This document shows, one piece after another, positions 10,967 to 18,682 of a DNA stretch of 64,000 nucleotides (the first letter of the stretch is position 1; each line of letters starts with the position of its first letter). Below the pieces are notes generated by a model. That model saw nothing but the letters and a program-made list of their open reading frames with translations, had not been told where the DNA came from and made no database searches. Origin of the DNA: Massilia agrisoli (GTDB lineage: Bacteria > Pseudomonadota > Gammaproteobacteria > Burkholderiales > Burkholderiaceae_D); NCBI RefSeq assembly GCF_020831365.1, contig NZ_JAJHPV010000004.1:513740-577739 (forward strand). Direction: 5' to 3'. The translations under genes were made by a program, and so were the position numbers.

Positions 10967-11063
10967 GTAGGGCGGATAAGCGTGAAACGCGCATCCGCCG
11001 ACTGCACGCGCCACCTTGGCGCGCGCGGTTCGGCGGATGCGCGCAAGCGCTTATCCGCCCTGC
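10967..11063. repeat. Long hairpin repeat (GTAGGGYGG family) after the acyl-CoA dehydrogenase
   Basis: GTAGGGCGGATAAGCG...GCATCCGCCG on the left and CGGCGGATGC...CGCTTATCCGCCCTGC on the right form an imperfect stem around about 30 bases that hold an inner GCGCGCC/GGCGCGC palindrome. It follows the acyl-CoA dehydrogenase stop by about 10 bases. Same family as 9063, 48471 and 63829. Confidence 0.8.
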
Positions 11064-11200
11064 GCATTCAAGCTTGACGCATCAATAACACCGTGGTTTT
11101 TACTGTTTTCAATTGATTTTCGTTTAGGGAATCACGACTATAATCGGGAGCATCCTCAGCCATGGCGGCTGGGTTGCCTGAACTGTAAAGGTTGCCCCGA

Positions 11201-13162
11201 ATGTCGAATGCGAAGTCCTTGCGGGCGGTCCCCGCCTTCCTGCTTGCTGTGTTGCTGGCTGCCTGCGGAGGCAGTGGCGGCAGTTCCGGTAACGTCCCGG
11301 TCCAGACCCCGGCCCCGCCGCCCCCCGCACCGGTACCGGTCCCGACGCCAACTTGCGTCGTCCAACTTGTCGCAGATGCCACGGTAGATATCGGCAAAAC
11401 TGCCGGCGCCAGCGTGCTGGCCTGCGGCAGCGAGGTGATGGGGGAGGTCAGCTGGACCCAGCTCAGCGGCCCGGCGGTGACCTTGCTGTCGTCCCGGAGC
11501 CCGACCGTTTCCTTCGACGCCAGTGAAGCCGGCGTCGTCAAGCTGCGCGCCGACGTGCGCCTGGCCAGTGGCGCGCTCGAGTCGCCCACGGCCGAGATCA
11601 CCGTCGCGCCGCGCGCCGCTGGCAGTTTTGTCACAGTGCGTACCGACCACTCGGTGCGCCCGGGAACCGACACGTCGGTACGTGCCTGGCCTACCCTGGG
11701 CGCTGGCGAAACGGTTACGCGCATCGTCTGGACCCAGGTATCGGGCCCAGCCGTGGAAATGAACACGACCGACGAACGCGTACTGATGTTCCGCGCCCCG
11801 ACGGTGGCATCCGACACGGCGCTCAAGTTCCGCGCCACGATGACCACCAGCACAGGCCGCCAGGACGCCGATGACGTGGTGATCGCCATCGAACGCCAGG
11901 CCCTGGCGGCCGATTCCCTGTTGGAAATGACAGCGCGCGTGCATCCCTACCGCACGGCAACCCGCTACGCGGACGTGCTGCGCCAGTGCACCTACGATGT
12001 CGCCCTGTATTACACCGACAACGTTCGCAATAACTTCTGCAAGGCGTCCACCCTGCCTTTGCTGCAGGAAGAGGCAGGCCCGGGCGTGATTCCAAGCGTG
12101 GCGCAGGTCATGGGCCGGGTGCTGGTATCGCACGACTTCCTCGGCGCAAACTTCGAGCAGTTCTTGCTGACCCAGGACCCGCACGGCGACTTCCGCCGCA
12201 TGCTGGCCGGCACCACCGCGATCGTGCTCGGTTCGCACGTGCGCCCGAGCTTCTACATGTCGGCCACCGGCGCCATCTACCTTGACGCCAACAACCTGTG
12301 GCTGACCGCGGCGCAACGCGACGTGGTCACCGAAGTGCCGGATTACCGCCTCGCCTTCGACGACGAGCTGAACTACAGTGCCTTCGGCCGCCAGGTCAAG
12401 GACAACGACTACGCGCGCCGGGCCTTCCCGTCGACCGAGCGGGTGAACCGGTCGGTCGACGAACTGGTGCCCGTGCTTGGCCGCCTGCTGTACCACGAGC
12501 TGGCGCACGCGGCCGACTTCTTCACCCCGTCACAGCGCGCCCTCAATCCTTCGCTGTCGATCTGGGGCAACGTCGTCGGACGCATCACCGCTGACGCGCT
12601 GGTGTCGGATTCGCTGGCGGCAAGCTACCCGCTGACCTCGGCCGAAATGGCGGGGCTGGGGCAGGTGACGTTCCAGGGACTCAAGGCAACCGAGCAGCAG
12701 AAGGCGTATACCGCCGCCGACGTCGGGCGCTTCTTCGGGTCCGACCTGGCCAACGACGACTACGCGTATTCGAGCACCCGCGAAGACCTGGCGATGCTGT
12801 TTGAAGAGTTCATGATGAGCTACCGCCACGGTATCCGCTACGACATCGCGTTCACCAATGTGTACCGCGATGGTACGCCGAGCGGGCAGGTGCTGGTGGC
12901 CTGGGGGCAGCGTGGACGGATCGCCGAAGCGGCCATCAAGCCGCGCATCAAGCTGGTGCTGGCGCAGGTGGCGCCGTGGATCGACCCGGCGGTTGTCGAC
13001 AGCCTGCCGGCGCCGCAGATGATGCGGGCAGGGCAGAGCTGGGATGCCAACCTGGTGCTGGGCAGCGGAACGGGCATGTCGGGCATCTCGGCGCGCCGGA
13101 TCGTGTCCGGGGAGGACGCGGCCCAGCGCCTGCGCGAGGATTCGCGCAAGCCGCGCGACTAG
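11201..13162 (+). CDS. Lipoprotein with Ig-like repeats and an HExxH (HELAH) domain
   Basis: A 653-residue predicted lipoprotein: hydrophobic signal ending LLAAC (Cys22), then a Gly/Ser and Pro-rich linker. Two beta-sandwich (PKD/Ig-like) repeats follow at about 45-130 and 135-225, each with a WTQLSGPAV- or WTQVSGPAV-type core. The large C-terminal region I do not recognise, but it contains LLYHELAHAADFF with H432, E433 and H436, the zinc-metallopeptidase HExxH signature. A third ligand is not obvious; Glu residues in REDLAMLFEEFMMSYRHG downstream are candidates. It may be a surface metallopeptidase (inference). I chose the ATG at 11201 because AAAGG sits nine bases before it; a TTG at 11192 is unlikely. 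Its stop codon shares CTAG with the convergent gene. Confidence 0.8.
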   Translation: MSNAKSLRAVPAFLLAVLLAACGGSGGSSGNVPVQTPAPPPPAPVPVPTPTCVVQLVADATVDIGKTAGASVLACGSEVMGEVSWTQLSGPAVTLLSSRSPTVSFDASEAGVVKLRADVRLASGALESPTAEITVAPRAAGSFVTVRTDHSVRPGTDTSVRAWPTLGAGETVTRIVWTQVSGPAVEMNTTDERVLMFRAPTVASDTALKFRATMTTSTGRQDADDVVIAIERQALAADSLLEMTARVHPYRTATRYADVLRQCTYDVALYYTDNVRNNFCKASTLPLLQEEAGPGVIPSVAQVMGRVLVSHDFLGANFEQFLLTQDPHGDFRRMLAGTTAIVLGSHVRPSFYMSATGAIYLDANNLWLTAAQRDVVTEVPDYRLAFDDELNYSAFGRQVKDNDYARRAFPSTERVNRSVDELVPVLGRLLYHELAHAADFFTPSQRALNPSLSIWGNVVGRITADALVSDSLAASYPLTSAEMAGLGQVTFQGLKATEQQKAYTAADVGRFFGSDLANDDYAYSSTREDLAMLFEEFMMSYRHGIRYDIAFTNVYRDGTPSGQVLVAWGQRGRIAEAAIKPRIKLVLAQVAPWIDPAVVDSLPAPQMMRAGQSWDANLVLGSGTGMSGISARRIVSGEDAAQRLREDSRKPRD

Positions 13163-13566
13163 CTGTTGGGCGCTGGCCTGGGCCGGTGCACCGCGCAGAG
13201 CTTATTGCCGTGGGGATCGCGAACGTAGGCTACATACACCGGCCCGGTACCATTGTCGCGCATGCCGGGTGCGTCCTCGACGGATTGTCCGCCATGCGCA
13301 ATTGCAGCGTCGTAAAAGGCGTGCACCTGTTCGGGCGAGGCGCATTTGAAGCCGATGGTCCCGCCGTTCGCGCCGGTCGCTTCCTCATTATTGATCGGTT
13401 CGCTAACACAGAAGGTACTGCCGTTGTGCCGATAGAACAGGCGCTGGTGACCCGTTGGCGCCTGGTTGCGGATCGGTTCACCTGCCCCAAGCGTTCCGAG
13501 AACCGCGTCGTAAAACAGTCGCGCCTTCGAGATGTCGTCAGCACCGACCATGACATGGTTAAGCAT
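13159..13566 (-). CDS. VOC (glyoxalase/bleomycin-resistance) family protein
   Basis: A 135-residue vicinal-oxygen-chelate protein: MLNHVMVGADDISKARLFYD opens the first beta-alpha-beta module, and YVAYVRDPHGNKLCAVH closes the second with the typical RDPxGN motif. Such proteins bind a metal and act on varied small substrates; this one's substrate is unknown. The ATG at 13566 is preceded by a strong AAAGGAGA, so longer in-frame versions are wrong. It converges on the lipoprotein gene: the two stop codons overlap in one CTAG. A short membrane-protein reading frame lies just upstream. Confidence 0.85.
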   Translation of the reverse strand: MLNHVMVGADDISKARLFYDAVLGTLGAGEPIRNQAPTGHQRLFYRHNGSTFCVSEPINNEEATGANGGTIGFKCASPEQVHAFYDAAIAHGGQSVEDAPGMRDNGTGPVYVAYVRDPHGNKLCAVHRPRPAPNS

Positions 13567-13582
13567 ATTTTCTCCTTTGGTA

Positions 13583-13730
13583 TCAGGGCGGCGGACAGGG
13601 CTGCCCGCCGCGGTTGTTGAAGAAAAATGATGTCGTCGTTGCTGCCCGGGATGCTGTACCCGATGCCACGACTTGCGCGGTACAGCAGCCAGGCCCCAAC
13701 GGCGGCCCCTGCCAGAATGAGCGTGACCAT
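13583..13730 (-). pseudogene. Possible small membrane protein, reading frame unclear at a T run
   Basis: From the ATG at 13730, which has GGAG six bases upstream, the frame reads MVTLILAGAAVGAWLLYRAS and continues GIGYSIPGSNDD. That is one membrane helix followed by an acidic SNDD motif, reminiscent of small betaproteobacterial membrane proteins I remember ending in SNDDF-aromatic. Just after SNDD there is a run of five Ts (AAAAA at 13623-13627 on the plus strand). In the annotated frame the ORF runs on to 13230 through the VOC gene. A one-base shift in the run would give FFFNNRGGQ and a stop at 13583, immediately before the VOC ribosome binding site. This is either a frameshifted gene or a sequencing error, or a chance frame; confidence is low. 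Confidence 0.3.
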
Positions 13731-13827
13731 GATGCGCTCCGGAAATGACTGAATAAAAGTTCATTATCAGCGTCCGCGCCGGCTGGCGCCATTGGCCAAA
13801 ACGCCAAATTTATGGTCTACTTGGACA

Positions 13828-14820
13828 ATGTTCAGATCACCCACCCCTATCCGCATCGGCGTACTGATCTACCCGGAATGCGCCTTCACGACCCTGGCCA
13901 TCGTCGACGTCTTTCACGTGGCGAATGCCATGTCCAGGCTCCGGCCGGCCGGCGAGCAGGTGCAGTTCGAAACCAGATGGGTGAGTCCCGGAGGGGGTGT
14001 GGTGGCGTGCTCGGGCGGCATGTCGTTTTCGACCGAGCCCATGACCGGCGCGGACTACGACGTGGTCATCGTACCCGGCATGGTGAACGGCGACATGCGC
14101 CCCCTGCTGCTGGGCAAGCTTGAAGCACAGTGCAGCGCCCTGCGCCGCTTTGCCGAGGGCGGCGGCCTGGTCGCATCGCATTGCTCGGGCTCGTTCCTGA
14201 TGGCCCACGCCGGATTGCTGGACGGGCGCCGCGCCACGACGAGCTGGTGGCTTGATAGCCTGTTCCGCAAGCACTACCCGGCGGTCCAGCTGGATACCGA
14301 AGAACTGATCGCCTGGGATGCGCCTCTATTGTCCTCGGGACCGGTGACGGCCTATGCTGACCTTGGCTTGTGGCTGATCGGCCATTTCGGCGGTGAGCCG
14401 CTGCGCCAGATGTCGGCGAAGGTGATGGTCGCGGACAGCAACCGCTCCAGCCAGGCGCCATTTATTTCCGAAGCCATCGCCGCAGGCAGCGGCCACGCGG
14501 TGGTCGAGCGCGCGCGCCGCTGGCTCAATGAGCGCATGGACCAGCAGTGGAACATGAGCGAGCTGGCCGGCTATTGCAACACCAGCCCGCGCACCTTGCT
14601 GCGGCGCTTTCAGAAAGCAGTCGGTCTCAGCCCGGTGCAGTACACCCAGAAGATGCGGGTCGAGCGCGGCAAGGCCCTGCTCGAATCGACCATGCTGTCG
14701 CTGGAGGATATTACCGAGCGCTGCGGGTACGCGGATGTGTCGACATTTAGTACCGTCTTCAAGCGCTGGAGCCAGGTGACGCCGCGCGAATACCGCAGCC
14801 GCTTCGGCCTGCGCGCCTGA
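13828..14820 (+). CDS. GlxA-type transcriptional regulator (DJ-1/PfpI + AraC domains)
   Basis: A 330-residue regulator: an N-terminal DJ-1/PfpI-like domain (RIGVLIYPECAFTTLAIVDV, then VASHCSGSFLMAHAGLLDGR with the nucleophile-elbow Cys) joined to a C-terminal AraC helix-turn-helix (NMSELAGYCNTSPRTLLRRF, GYADVSTFSTVFKRWSQVTP). GlxA-like proteins sense unknown small molecules through the amidotransferase-like domain. The ATG at 13828 removes 12 doubtful residues of a TTG-started version. It is divergent from the VOC gene and its upstream small frame, so it may regulate them (inference from orientation only). Confidence 0.9.
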   Translation: MFRSPTPIRIGVLIYPECAFTTLAIVDVFHVANAMSRLRPAGEQVQFETRWVSPGGGVVACSGGMSFSTEPMTGADYDVVIVPGMVNGDMRPLLLGKLEAQCSALRRFAEGGGLVASHCSGSFLMAHAGLLDGRRATTSWWLDSLFRKHYPAVQLDTEELIAWDAPLLSSGPVTAYADLGLWLIGHFGGEPLRQMSAKVMVADSNRSSQAPFISEAIAAGSGHAVVERARRWLNERMDQQWNMSELAGYCNTSPRTLLRRFQKAVGLSPVQYTQKMRVERGKALLESTMLSLEDITERCGYADVSTFSTVFKRWSQVTPREYRSRFGLRA

Positions 14821-14833
14821 TGCGGCCGGACCG

Positions 14834-15649
14834 CTAGGCGCCAGCAAAGCGCGGCGCGCTGCGCGGCAGGATTGTCGGCCTGGCGAGCATGCCGTGTTCG
14901 TCAGGGCGCAAGGTCAGCACCGACACGCCGGACGCAGTGACGGCCACGGTGTGCTCGAACTGGGCCGACAGCGAACCGTCCCTGGTGACGACTGTCCAGC
15001 CGTCATCCTCGGTCCGCACGCTGCGTCCGCCGCGATTGAGCATCGGCTCGATCGTGAAAACCATGCCCTCACGAAGCACGAGGCCGGTTCCCGGCGTGCC
15101 GAAGTGCAGCACCTGGGGTTCTTCATGCATCTCGCGGCCAATGCCGTGCCCACAGTACTCGCGTACGACGGAGAAGCCATTGCGCTTGGCATGGCGTTCG
15201 ATCGCCGCGCCGACGTCGCCCAGCCGTGCGCCCGGGCGCACTTCGCGGATGCCCTTCCACATGGCTTCGTAGGTGGTCTGCACCAGCCTTCTGGCAGCGG
15301 GGCCGACCTCGCCGATGAGATAGGTTTTGCTGGAATCCGCGATATAGCCGTTCTTTTCCAGCGTGATGTCAAAGTTGACGATGTCGCCGTCCTTCAGCAC
15401 CGTCGCTTGCGATGGCACGCCATGGCAGACCACGTCATTGACCGAGGAATTCAACGCGAATTCGTAGCCATACTGGCCCTTGCTCGCTGGCCGTGATTGA
15501 AGGTCGCCGACGATGAACTGTTCGACCATTGCGTCGACCTGGAGTGTCGACATCCCGGCCAGCGGGGTAAGGTCGAGCAGCCCGAAAACAGACGCCAGCA
15601 GCCGGCCGGATTCGGCCATCAACGCGAGCTCGTGGGGTTGCTTCGTCAT
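14834..15649 (-). CDS. map: Type I methionine aminopeptidase, second gene of a ParD-like operon
   Basis: A 271-residue M24A methionine aminopeptidase that removes the initiator Met from nascent proteins. The metal ligands are in place: D94 (VNFDITLE), D105 (GYIADSSKTY), H168 (CGHGIGREMHEEP), E201 (TIEPML) and E232 (QFEHT); H76 (VCHGVP) and H175 are the other active-site histidines. Length is normal. It is not next to rpsB, the usual place for the housekeeping map, but overlaps a ParD-like antitoxin gene by 4 bases (ATGA). It is probably a second paralogue with a specialised or TA-like context. The catalytic call is firm; the special role is inference. Confidence 0.92.
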   Translation of the reverse strand: MTKQPHELALMAESGRLLASVFGLLDLTPLAGMSTLQVDAMVEQFIVGDLQSRPASKGQYGYEFALNSSVNDVVCHGVPSQATVLKDGDIVNFDITLEKNGYIADSSKTYLIGEVGPAARRLVQTTYEAMWKGIREVRPGARLGDVGAAIERHAKRNGFSVVREYCGHGIGREMHEEPQVLHFGTPGTGLVLREGMVFTIEPMLNRGGRSVRTEDDGWTVVTRDGSLSAQFEHTVAVTASGVSVLTLRPDEHGMLARPTILPRSAPRFAGA

Positions 15650-15861
15650 GCTTCGCTCATCGCCATCAAGGGCGGGGGCGTGACGCCCGCGGAACCAAGC
15701 TCGCGCTGCATGATCTCATTGAAGCTGAGCGTAGGATTGGTTTCGCACAGCATGCCGATCCGGATCCAGAAGGCGGCCTGCGCATTGATCGAGCGGCACG
15801 ATACCTTGGTGGCCCTGCGCAGCTGATCGTGCAGATCATCGTCGATGTTAACAATGCCCAT
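15646..15861 (-). CDS. ParD-like antitoxin-family protein
   Basis: A 71-residue protein, MGIVNIDDDLHDQLRRATKV, with SINAQAAFWIRIGMLCETNP as the ribbon-helix-helix-like part. This matches the ParD_like family. Such proteins resemble the DNA-binding antitoxin ParD, but no ParE toxin is present here. Instead the gene overlaps a methionine aminopeptidase gene by 4 bases, implying translational coupling. GGAG lies eight bases before the ATG. An inverted repeat with ATATACG/CGTATAT arms sits directly upstream and could be its operator. Function as an antitoxin is inferred from the family name only. Confidence 0.75.
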   Translation of the reverse strand: MGIVNIDDDLHDQLRRATKVSCRSINAQAAFWIRIGMLCETNPTLSFNEIMQRELGSAGVTPPPLMAMSEA

Positions 15862-15871
15862 TGATTACTCC

Positions 15872-15910
15872 ATATACGTTTCGTAGTCGATCAGTATATG
15901 GATCGTATAT
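15872..15910. promoter_or_regulatory. Inverted repeat upstream of the ParD-like/map pair
   Basis: ATATACG (15872-15878) and CGTATAT (15904-15910) are exact reverse complements; between them AGTATATG and the TCGTAGTCGATCAG stretch add further TATA half-sites. The element lies 10 bases upstream of the ParD-like start, where an autoregulating ribbon-helix-helix protein would bind. AT-rich content also suits a promoter here. Confidence 0.5.
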
Positions 15911-15924
15911 CGATGTGGCAAGTG

Positions 15925-16386
15925 TTATCCGTAGGCGCCGCCGGTGTACAACAGGTCGAACACGCGCGCGATGGTGCCGATCAGGGTGACCGAGCCGACG
16001 ATCATGGTCGTCACCAGCAGCACGGCAAGGATCCAGCGCGACGCCGAGGCCTGGCCGGAGCCGGCGTTAAATTGCGCGTCGAACTTTTCGTCCGCAGTCA
16101 CGCCCAACACCAGCGCTTCAATGAAAGCGACGATGTACGAGATGGTGATCGGCAGCAGCTTGAAAAAGCCGTCCGCTTCCGGCGCCAGCCCGACCACCAT
16201 GCCTGCGATCGGTACGCTGCACAGGTGCATCAGGCCGAGCTTGTCGAGCGGACCGCGCAGGTAGAAGCGGTGCACGCCGAGGCCGCCGAGGACGAGGGCG
16301 AGGAAGGTGGCGAAGGTCTTGTTCTTGTGCGGCGTGGACATGGACTTGGCAATCTTGAAAACTGGAAAGGTAGAAGTATCGGTCAT
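15925..16386 (-). CDS. TM2-domain membrane protein
   Basis: A protein of about 153 residues with a TM2 module: the KNKTFATFLALVLGGLGVHR sequence then FYLRG is the typical first-helix/turn motif. A second hydrophobic segment PIAGMVVGL, a third ITISYIVAFIEALVLGV and a last helix WILAVLLVTTMIVGSVTLIG follow. TM2 proteins are small inner-membrane proteins of unknown biochemical role. Start choice is uncertain: ATGs at 16395, 16386 and 16341 are possible and none has a strong ribosome binding site; I used 16386. It is divergent from the rpsP operon. Confidence 0.8.
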   Translation of the reverse strand: MTDTSTFPVFKIAKSMSTPHKNKTFATFLALVLGGLGVHRFYLRGPLDKLGLMHLCSVPIAGMVVGLAPEADGFFKLLPITISYIVAFIEALVLGVTADEKFDAQFNAGSGQASASRWILAVLLVTTMIVGSVTLIGTIARVFDLLYTGGAYG

Positions 16387-16479
16387 ATTGCCCACGCCTG
16401 CCAGTACAGGTGGCGGTGACGCCCAAAATCAGGGATAATGCTCAATTGGCCCGAACTGCGCGCCTGTTGTCATTAACGC

Positions 16480-16509
16480 TTGCTGCTGTGCGGCATTGCG
16501 CGCTATAAT
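16480..16509 (+). promoter_or_regulatory. Sigma-70 promoter of the rpsP operon
   Basis: TTGCTG (16480-16485) and a perfect TATAAT (16504-16509) are separated by 18 bases. They lie 40 bases upstream of the rpsP start, with an A/T-rich leader between. Confidence 0.75.
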
Positions 16510-16549
16510 TGTCGGCTTTTTCCGCCCAGCACAACTTTTTGGAATTATT

Positions 16550-16795
16550 ATGGTCGTTATTCGTTTAGCTCGTGGAGGCGCCAAGAAGCGCCCGTTCTTC
16601 AACATCGTTGCTACGGACTCGCGTAATCGCCGCGATGGCCGCTTCATCGAGCGTATCGGTTTCTACAACCCGATGGCATCGGGTCAGGAAGTTGGCCTGC
16701 GCATTACCGCAGACCGCCTGGCTTACTGGCAAGGCGTTGGCGCACAACTGTCGCCAACCGTGGCTCGCCTGGTCGCTAGCCAGCCTGCAGCTTAA
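16550..16795 (+). CDS. rpsP: Small ribosomal subunit protein bS16
   Basis: An 81-residue S16: [20 protein letters not shown], then [14 protein letters not shown] and [18 protein letters not shown] are diagnostic. S16 is needed for assembly of the 30S subunit. The ATG at 16550 gives the conserved N-terminus; upstream in-frame starts are not credible because they would overlap the promoter. First gene of rpsP-rimM-trmD-rplS. Confidence 0.98.
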   Translation: MVVIRLARGGAKKRPFFNIVATDSRNRRDGRFIERIGFYNPMASGQEVGLRITADRLAYWQGVGAQLSPTVARLVASQPAA

Positions 16796-16807
16796 GTAGT
16801 CCCTGTT

Positions 16808-17356
16808 TTGAGCAGTTCGGCAGCACCCGGGGTGCAAGTCCCCGACGACCTGACCCAGGTCGGATACGTTTCCGGCGCCTTTGGCGTCACCGGTTCGATT
16901 CGGGTCACCCCGTTCTCCGCCGATGCGGATGCGCTGCTGAACATCAAAACCTGGTGGCTGGATAAGCCCAGCCTGCGTTCCGTCGATGTACGGACCGCGA
17001 AAATGCACGGCGGCGACGTCGTGGCCCAGTTGGTCGGAACCATCGGGCGGGATGCTGCGGAGGCGCTCAAGGGCGCAGCTGTCTCAGTCTCGCGCGCCGA
17101 GTTCCCCGAACTGCCGGCCGATGAATTCTACTGGACTGACCTGATCGGTCTTGATGTCGTTAACCTGCAGGGTGAAAACCTCGGCACGGTGACCGACCTG
17201 ATGCACAACGGCGCGCAGTCGATACTGCGCGTGGCGCCGGTTCAAACCGGCGATGAAAAGGCGCCCGAGCGCCTGATCCCGTTTGTGGACCACTTCGTCA
17301 AGACAGTCGACCAGCAAGCCAAAAAAATTACTGTTGACTGGGGCCTGGATTATTAA
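16808..17356 (+). CDS. rimM: Ribosome maturation factor RimM
   Basis: A 182-residue RimM, which assists 30S head assembly by binding S19. [20 protein letters not shown] is the N-terminal beta-barrel signature; [20 protein letters not shown] and [20 protein letters not shown] belong to the C-terminal PRC-barrel. The start is a TTG at 16808, 13 bases after rpsP; a GTG at 16832 would give a protein eight residues shorter and cannot be excluded. It lies between rpsP and trmD as in most bacteria. Confidence 0.95.
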   Translation: MSSSAAPGVQVPDDLTQVGYVSGAFGVTGSIRVTPFSADADALLNIKTWWLDKPSLRSVDVRTAKMHGGDVVAQLVGTIGRDAAEALKGAAVSVSRAEFPELPADEFYWTDLIGLDVVNLQGENLGTVTDLMHNGAQSILRVAPVQTGDEKAPERLIPFVDHFVKTVDQQAKKITVDWGLDY

Positions 17357-17379
17357 GGCCCGGTCGAAGCGAGAGCCCG

Positions 17380-18138
17380 ATGCAGTTTGACGTCGTGAGC
17401 TTGTTTCCCGAGATGTTTGCCGCGTTGACGCAGTCGGGTGTGACCCGGCGCGGACACGAGCAGCAGCGCTGGGGCCTGACGATCTGGAATCCGCGCGATT
17501 TCACTTCCGACCGCCACCGCACCGTGGATGACCGCCCGTATGGCGGCGGCCCCGGCATGGTGATGCTGGCCAAGCCCCTGGAAGCGGCGATTACGGCGGC
17601 AAAACAACGCCAGCGCGATCTTGGATTGCCAGCCCCGCGGGTGCTGTTCCTGTCGCCGCAAGGCAAGCAGCTGACCCATGAAAAGGTCATGCAGCTGAAG
17701 GACGAACCGGGACTGGTACTGCTGTGCGGCCGCTACGAAGGGGTCGACCAGCGCCTGCTGGACCGTTGCGTGGACGAAGAAATCAGCCTCGGCGATTTCG
17801 TGCTGTCGGGCGGCGAACTGCCGGCGATGGTGCTGATGGACGCGGTAGTGCGGCAATTGCCCGGTGTGCTGGGCGACGATGCCTCGGCCATCGAAGACAG
17901 CTTCGTCAACGGACTGCTCGATTCGCCCCATTACACGCGGCCGGAATCGTACGAAGGTGTCGAGGTGCCGCCGGTGCTGATGGGCGGCAACCACGCAGAG
18001 ATTGTAAAATGGCGCCGCCAGCGCATGCTGGAAGCGACCATGAACAAACGGCCCGATTTGTTAGGCAAGGCGCGCGACGCCGGCCTGCTGACCAAGGCCG
18101 ACGAGAAGTTTTTGGCGGGTTTAGAAAAACCCGTGTAG
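17380..18138 (+). CDS. trmD: tRNA (guanine-N1)-methyltransferase
   Basis: A 252-residue TrmD, which methylates G37 of tRNAs with SAM and prevents +1 frameshifting. The start [20 protein letters not shown] is typical. The trefoil-knot SAM site appears as [20 protein letters not shown] then [16 protein letters not shown], and [17 protein letters not shown], with its catalytic Asp, follows. The C-terminal helical domain ends normally. It starts 23 bases after rimM. About 90 bases separate it from rplS. Confidence 0.97.
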   Translation: MQFDVVSLFPEMFAALTQSGVTRRGHEQQRWGLTIWNPRDFTSDRHRTVDDRPYGGGPGMVMLAKPLEAAITAAKQRQRDLGLPAPRVLFLSPQGKQLTHEKVMQLKDEPGLVLLCGRYEGVDQRLLDRCVDEEISLGDFVLSGGELPAMVLMDAVVRQLPGVLGDDASAIEDSFVNGLLDSPHYTRPESYEGVEVPPVLMGGNHAEIVKWRRQRMLEATMNKRPDLLGKARDAGLLTKADEKFLAGLEKPV

Positions 18139-18231
18139 TAGCAGCACCAAAACTGGGCATGTCGCCCATGTTTTAAACCCCATCCTCTACTGGGCGCAGG
18201 CGCCAGCACGATGGTTATTGGAGTTATAAAA

Positions 18232-18615
18232 ATGAACTTGATTCAACAACTTGAGCAAGAAGAAATTGCCCGTATCGGCAAGACTATTCCTGACTTCGCA
18301 CCAGGCGATACCGTCATCGTCAACGTCAACGTCGTCGAAGGCACCCGCAAGCGCGCCCAGGCATACGAAGGCGTCGTGATCTCCCGTCGTAACCGTGGCC
18401 TGAACTCGAACTTCATCGTTCGTAAGATCTCGTCCGGCGAAGGCGTCGAGCGTACGTTCCAGCTGTATTCCCCGCTGATCGCTTCGATCGAAGTCAAGCG
18501 TCGTGGTGATGTTCGCCGCGCCAAGCTGTACTACCTGCGTGAGCGTTCGGGTAAATCGGCACGTATCAAAGAGAAACTGCCAAACCGTCGCGCTAGCTCG
18601 GCTGCTGCTAAGTAA
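18232..18615 (+). CDS. rplS: Large ribosomal subunit protein bL19
   Basis: A 127-residue L19: [40 protein letters not shown] and [20 protein letters not shown] are conserved. L19 sits at the 30S-50S interface. The ATG at 18232 has GGAG nine bases upstream; the frame also begins earlier at 18211 but without support. It ends the operon and is followed by a strong terminator. Confidence 0.98.
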   Translation: MNLIQQLEQEEIARIGKTIPDFAPGDTVIVNVNVVEGTRKRAQAYEGVVISRRNRGLNSNFIVRKISSGEGVERTFQLYSPLIASIEVKRRGDVRRAKLYYLRERSGKSARIKEKLPNRRASSAAAK

Positions 18616-18635
18616 TATCAGCCGCTGCACTAGAG

Positions 18636-18666
18636 AAAAGGCATCCCTCACAGGATGCCTTTTTTT
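18636..18666 (+). terminator. Rho-independent terminator of the rpsP-rplS operon
   Basis: AGGCATCC (18639-18646) and GGATGCCT (18653-18660) form a stem with a 6-base loop, preceded by AAA and followed by eight Ts. It begins 21 bases after the rplS stop. Confidence 0.93.
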
Positions 18667-18682
18667 CATCTATAGTCCCGAA

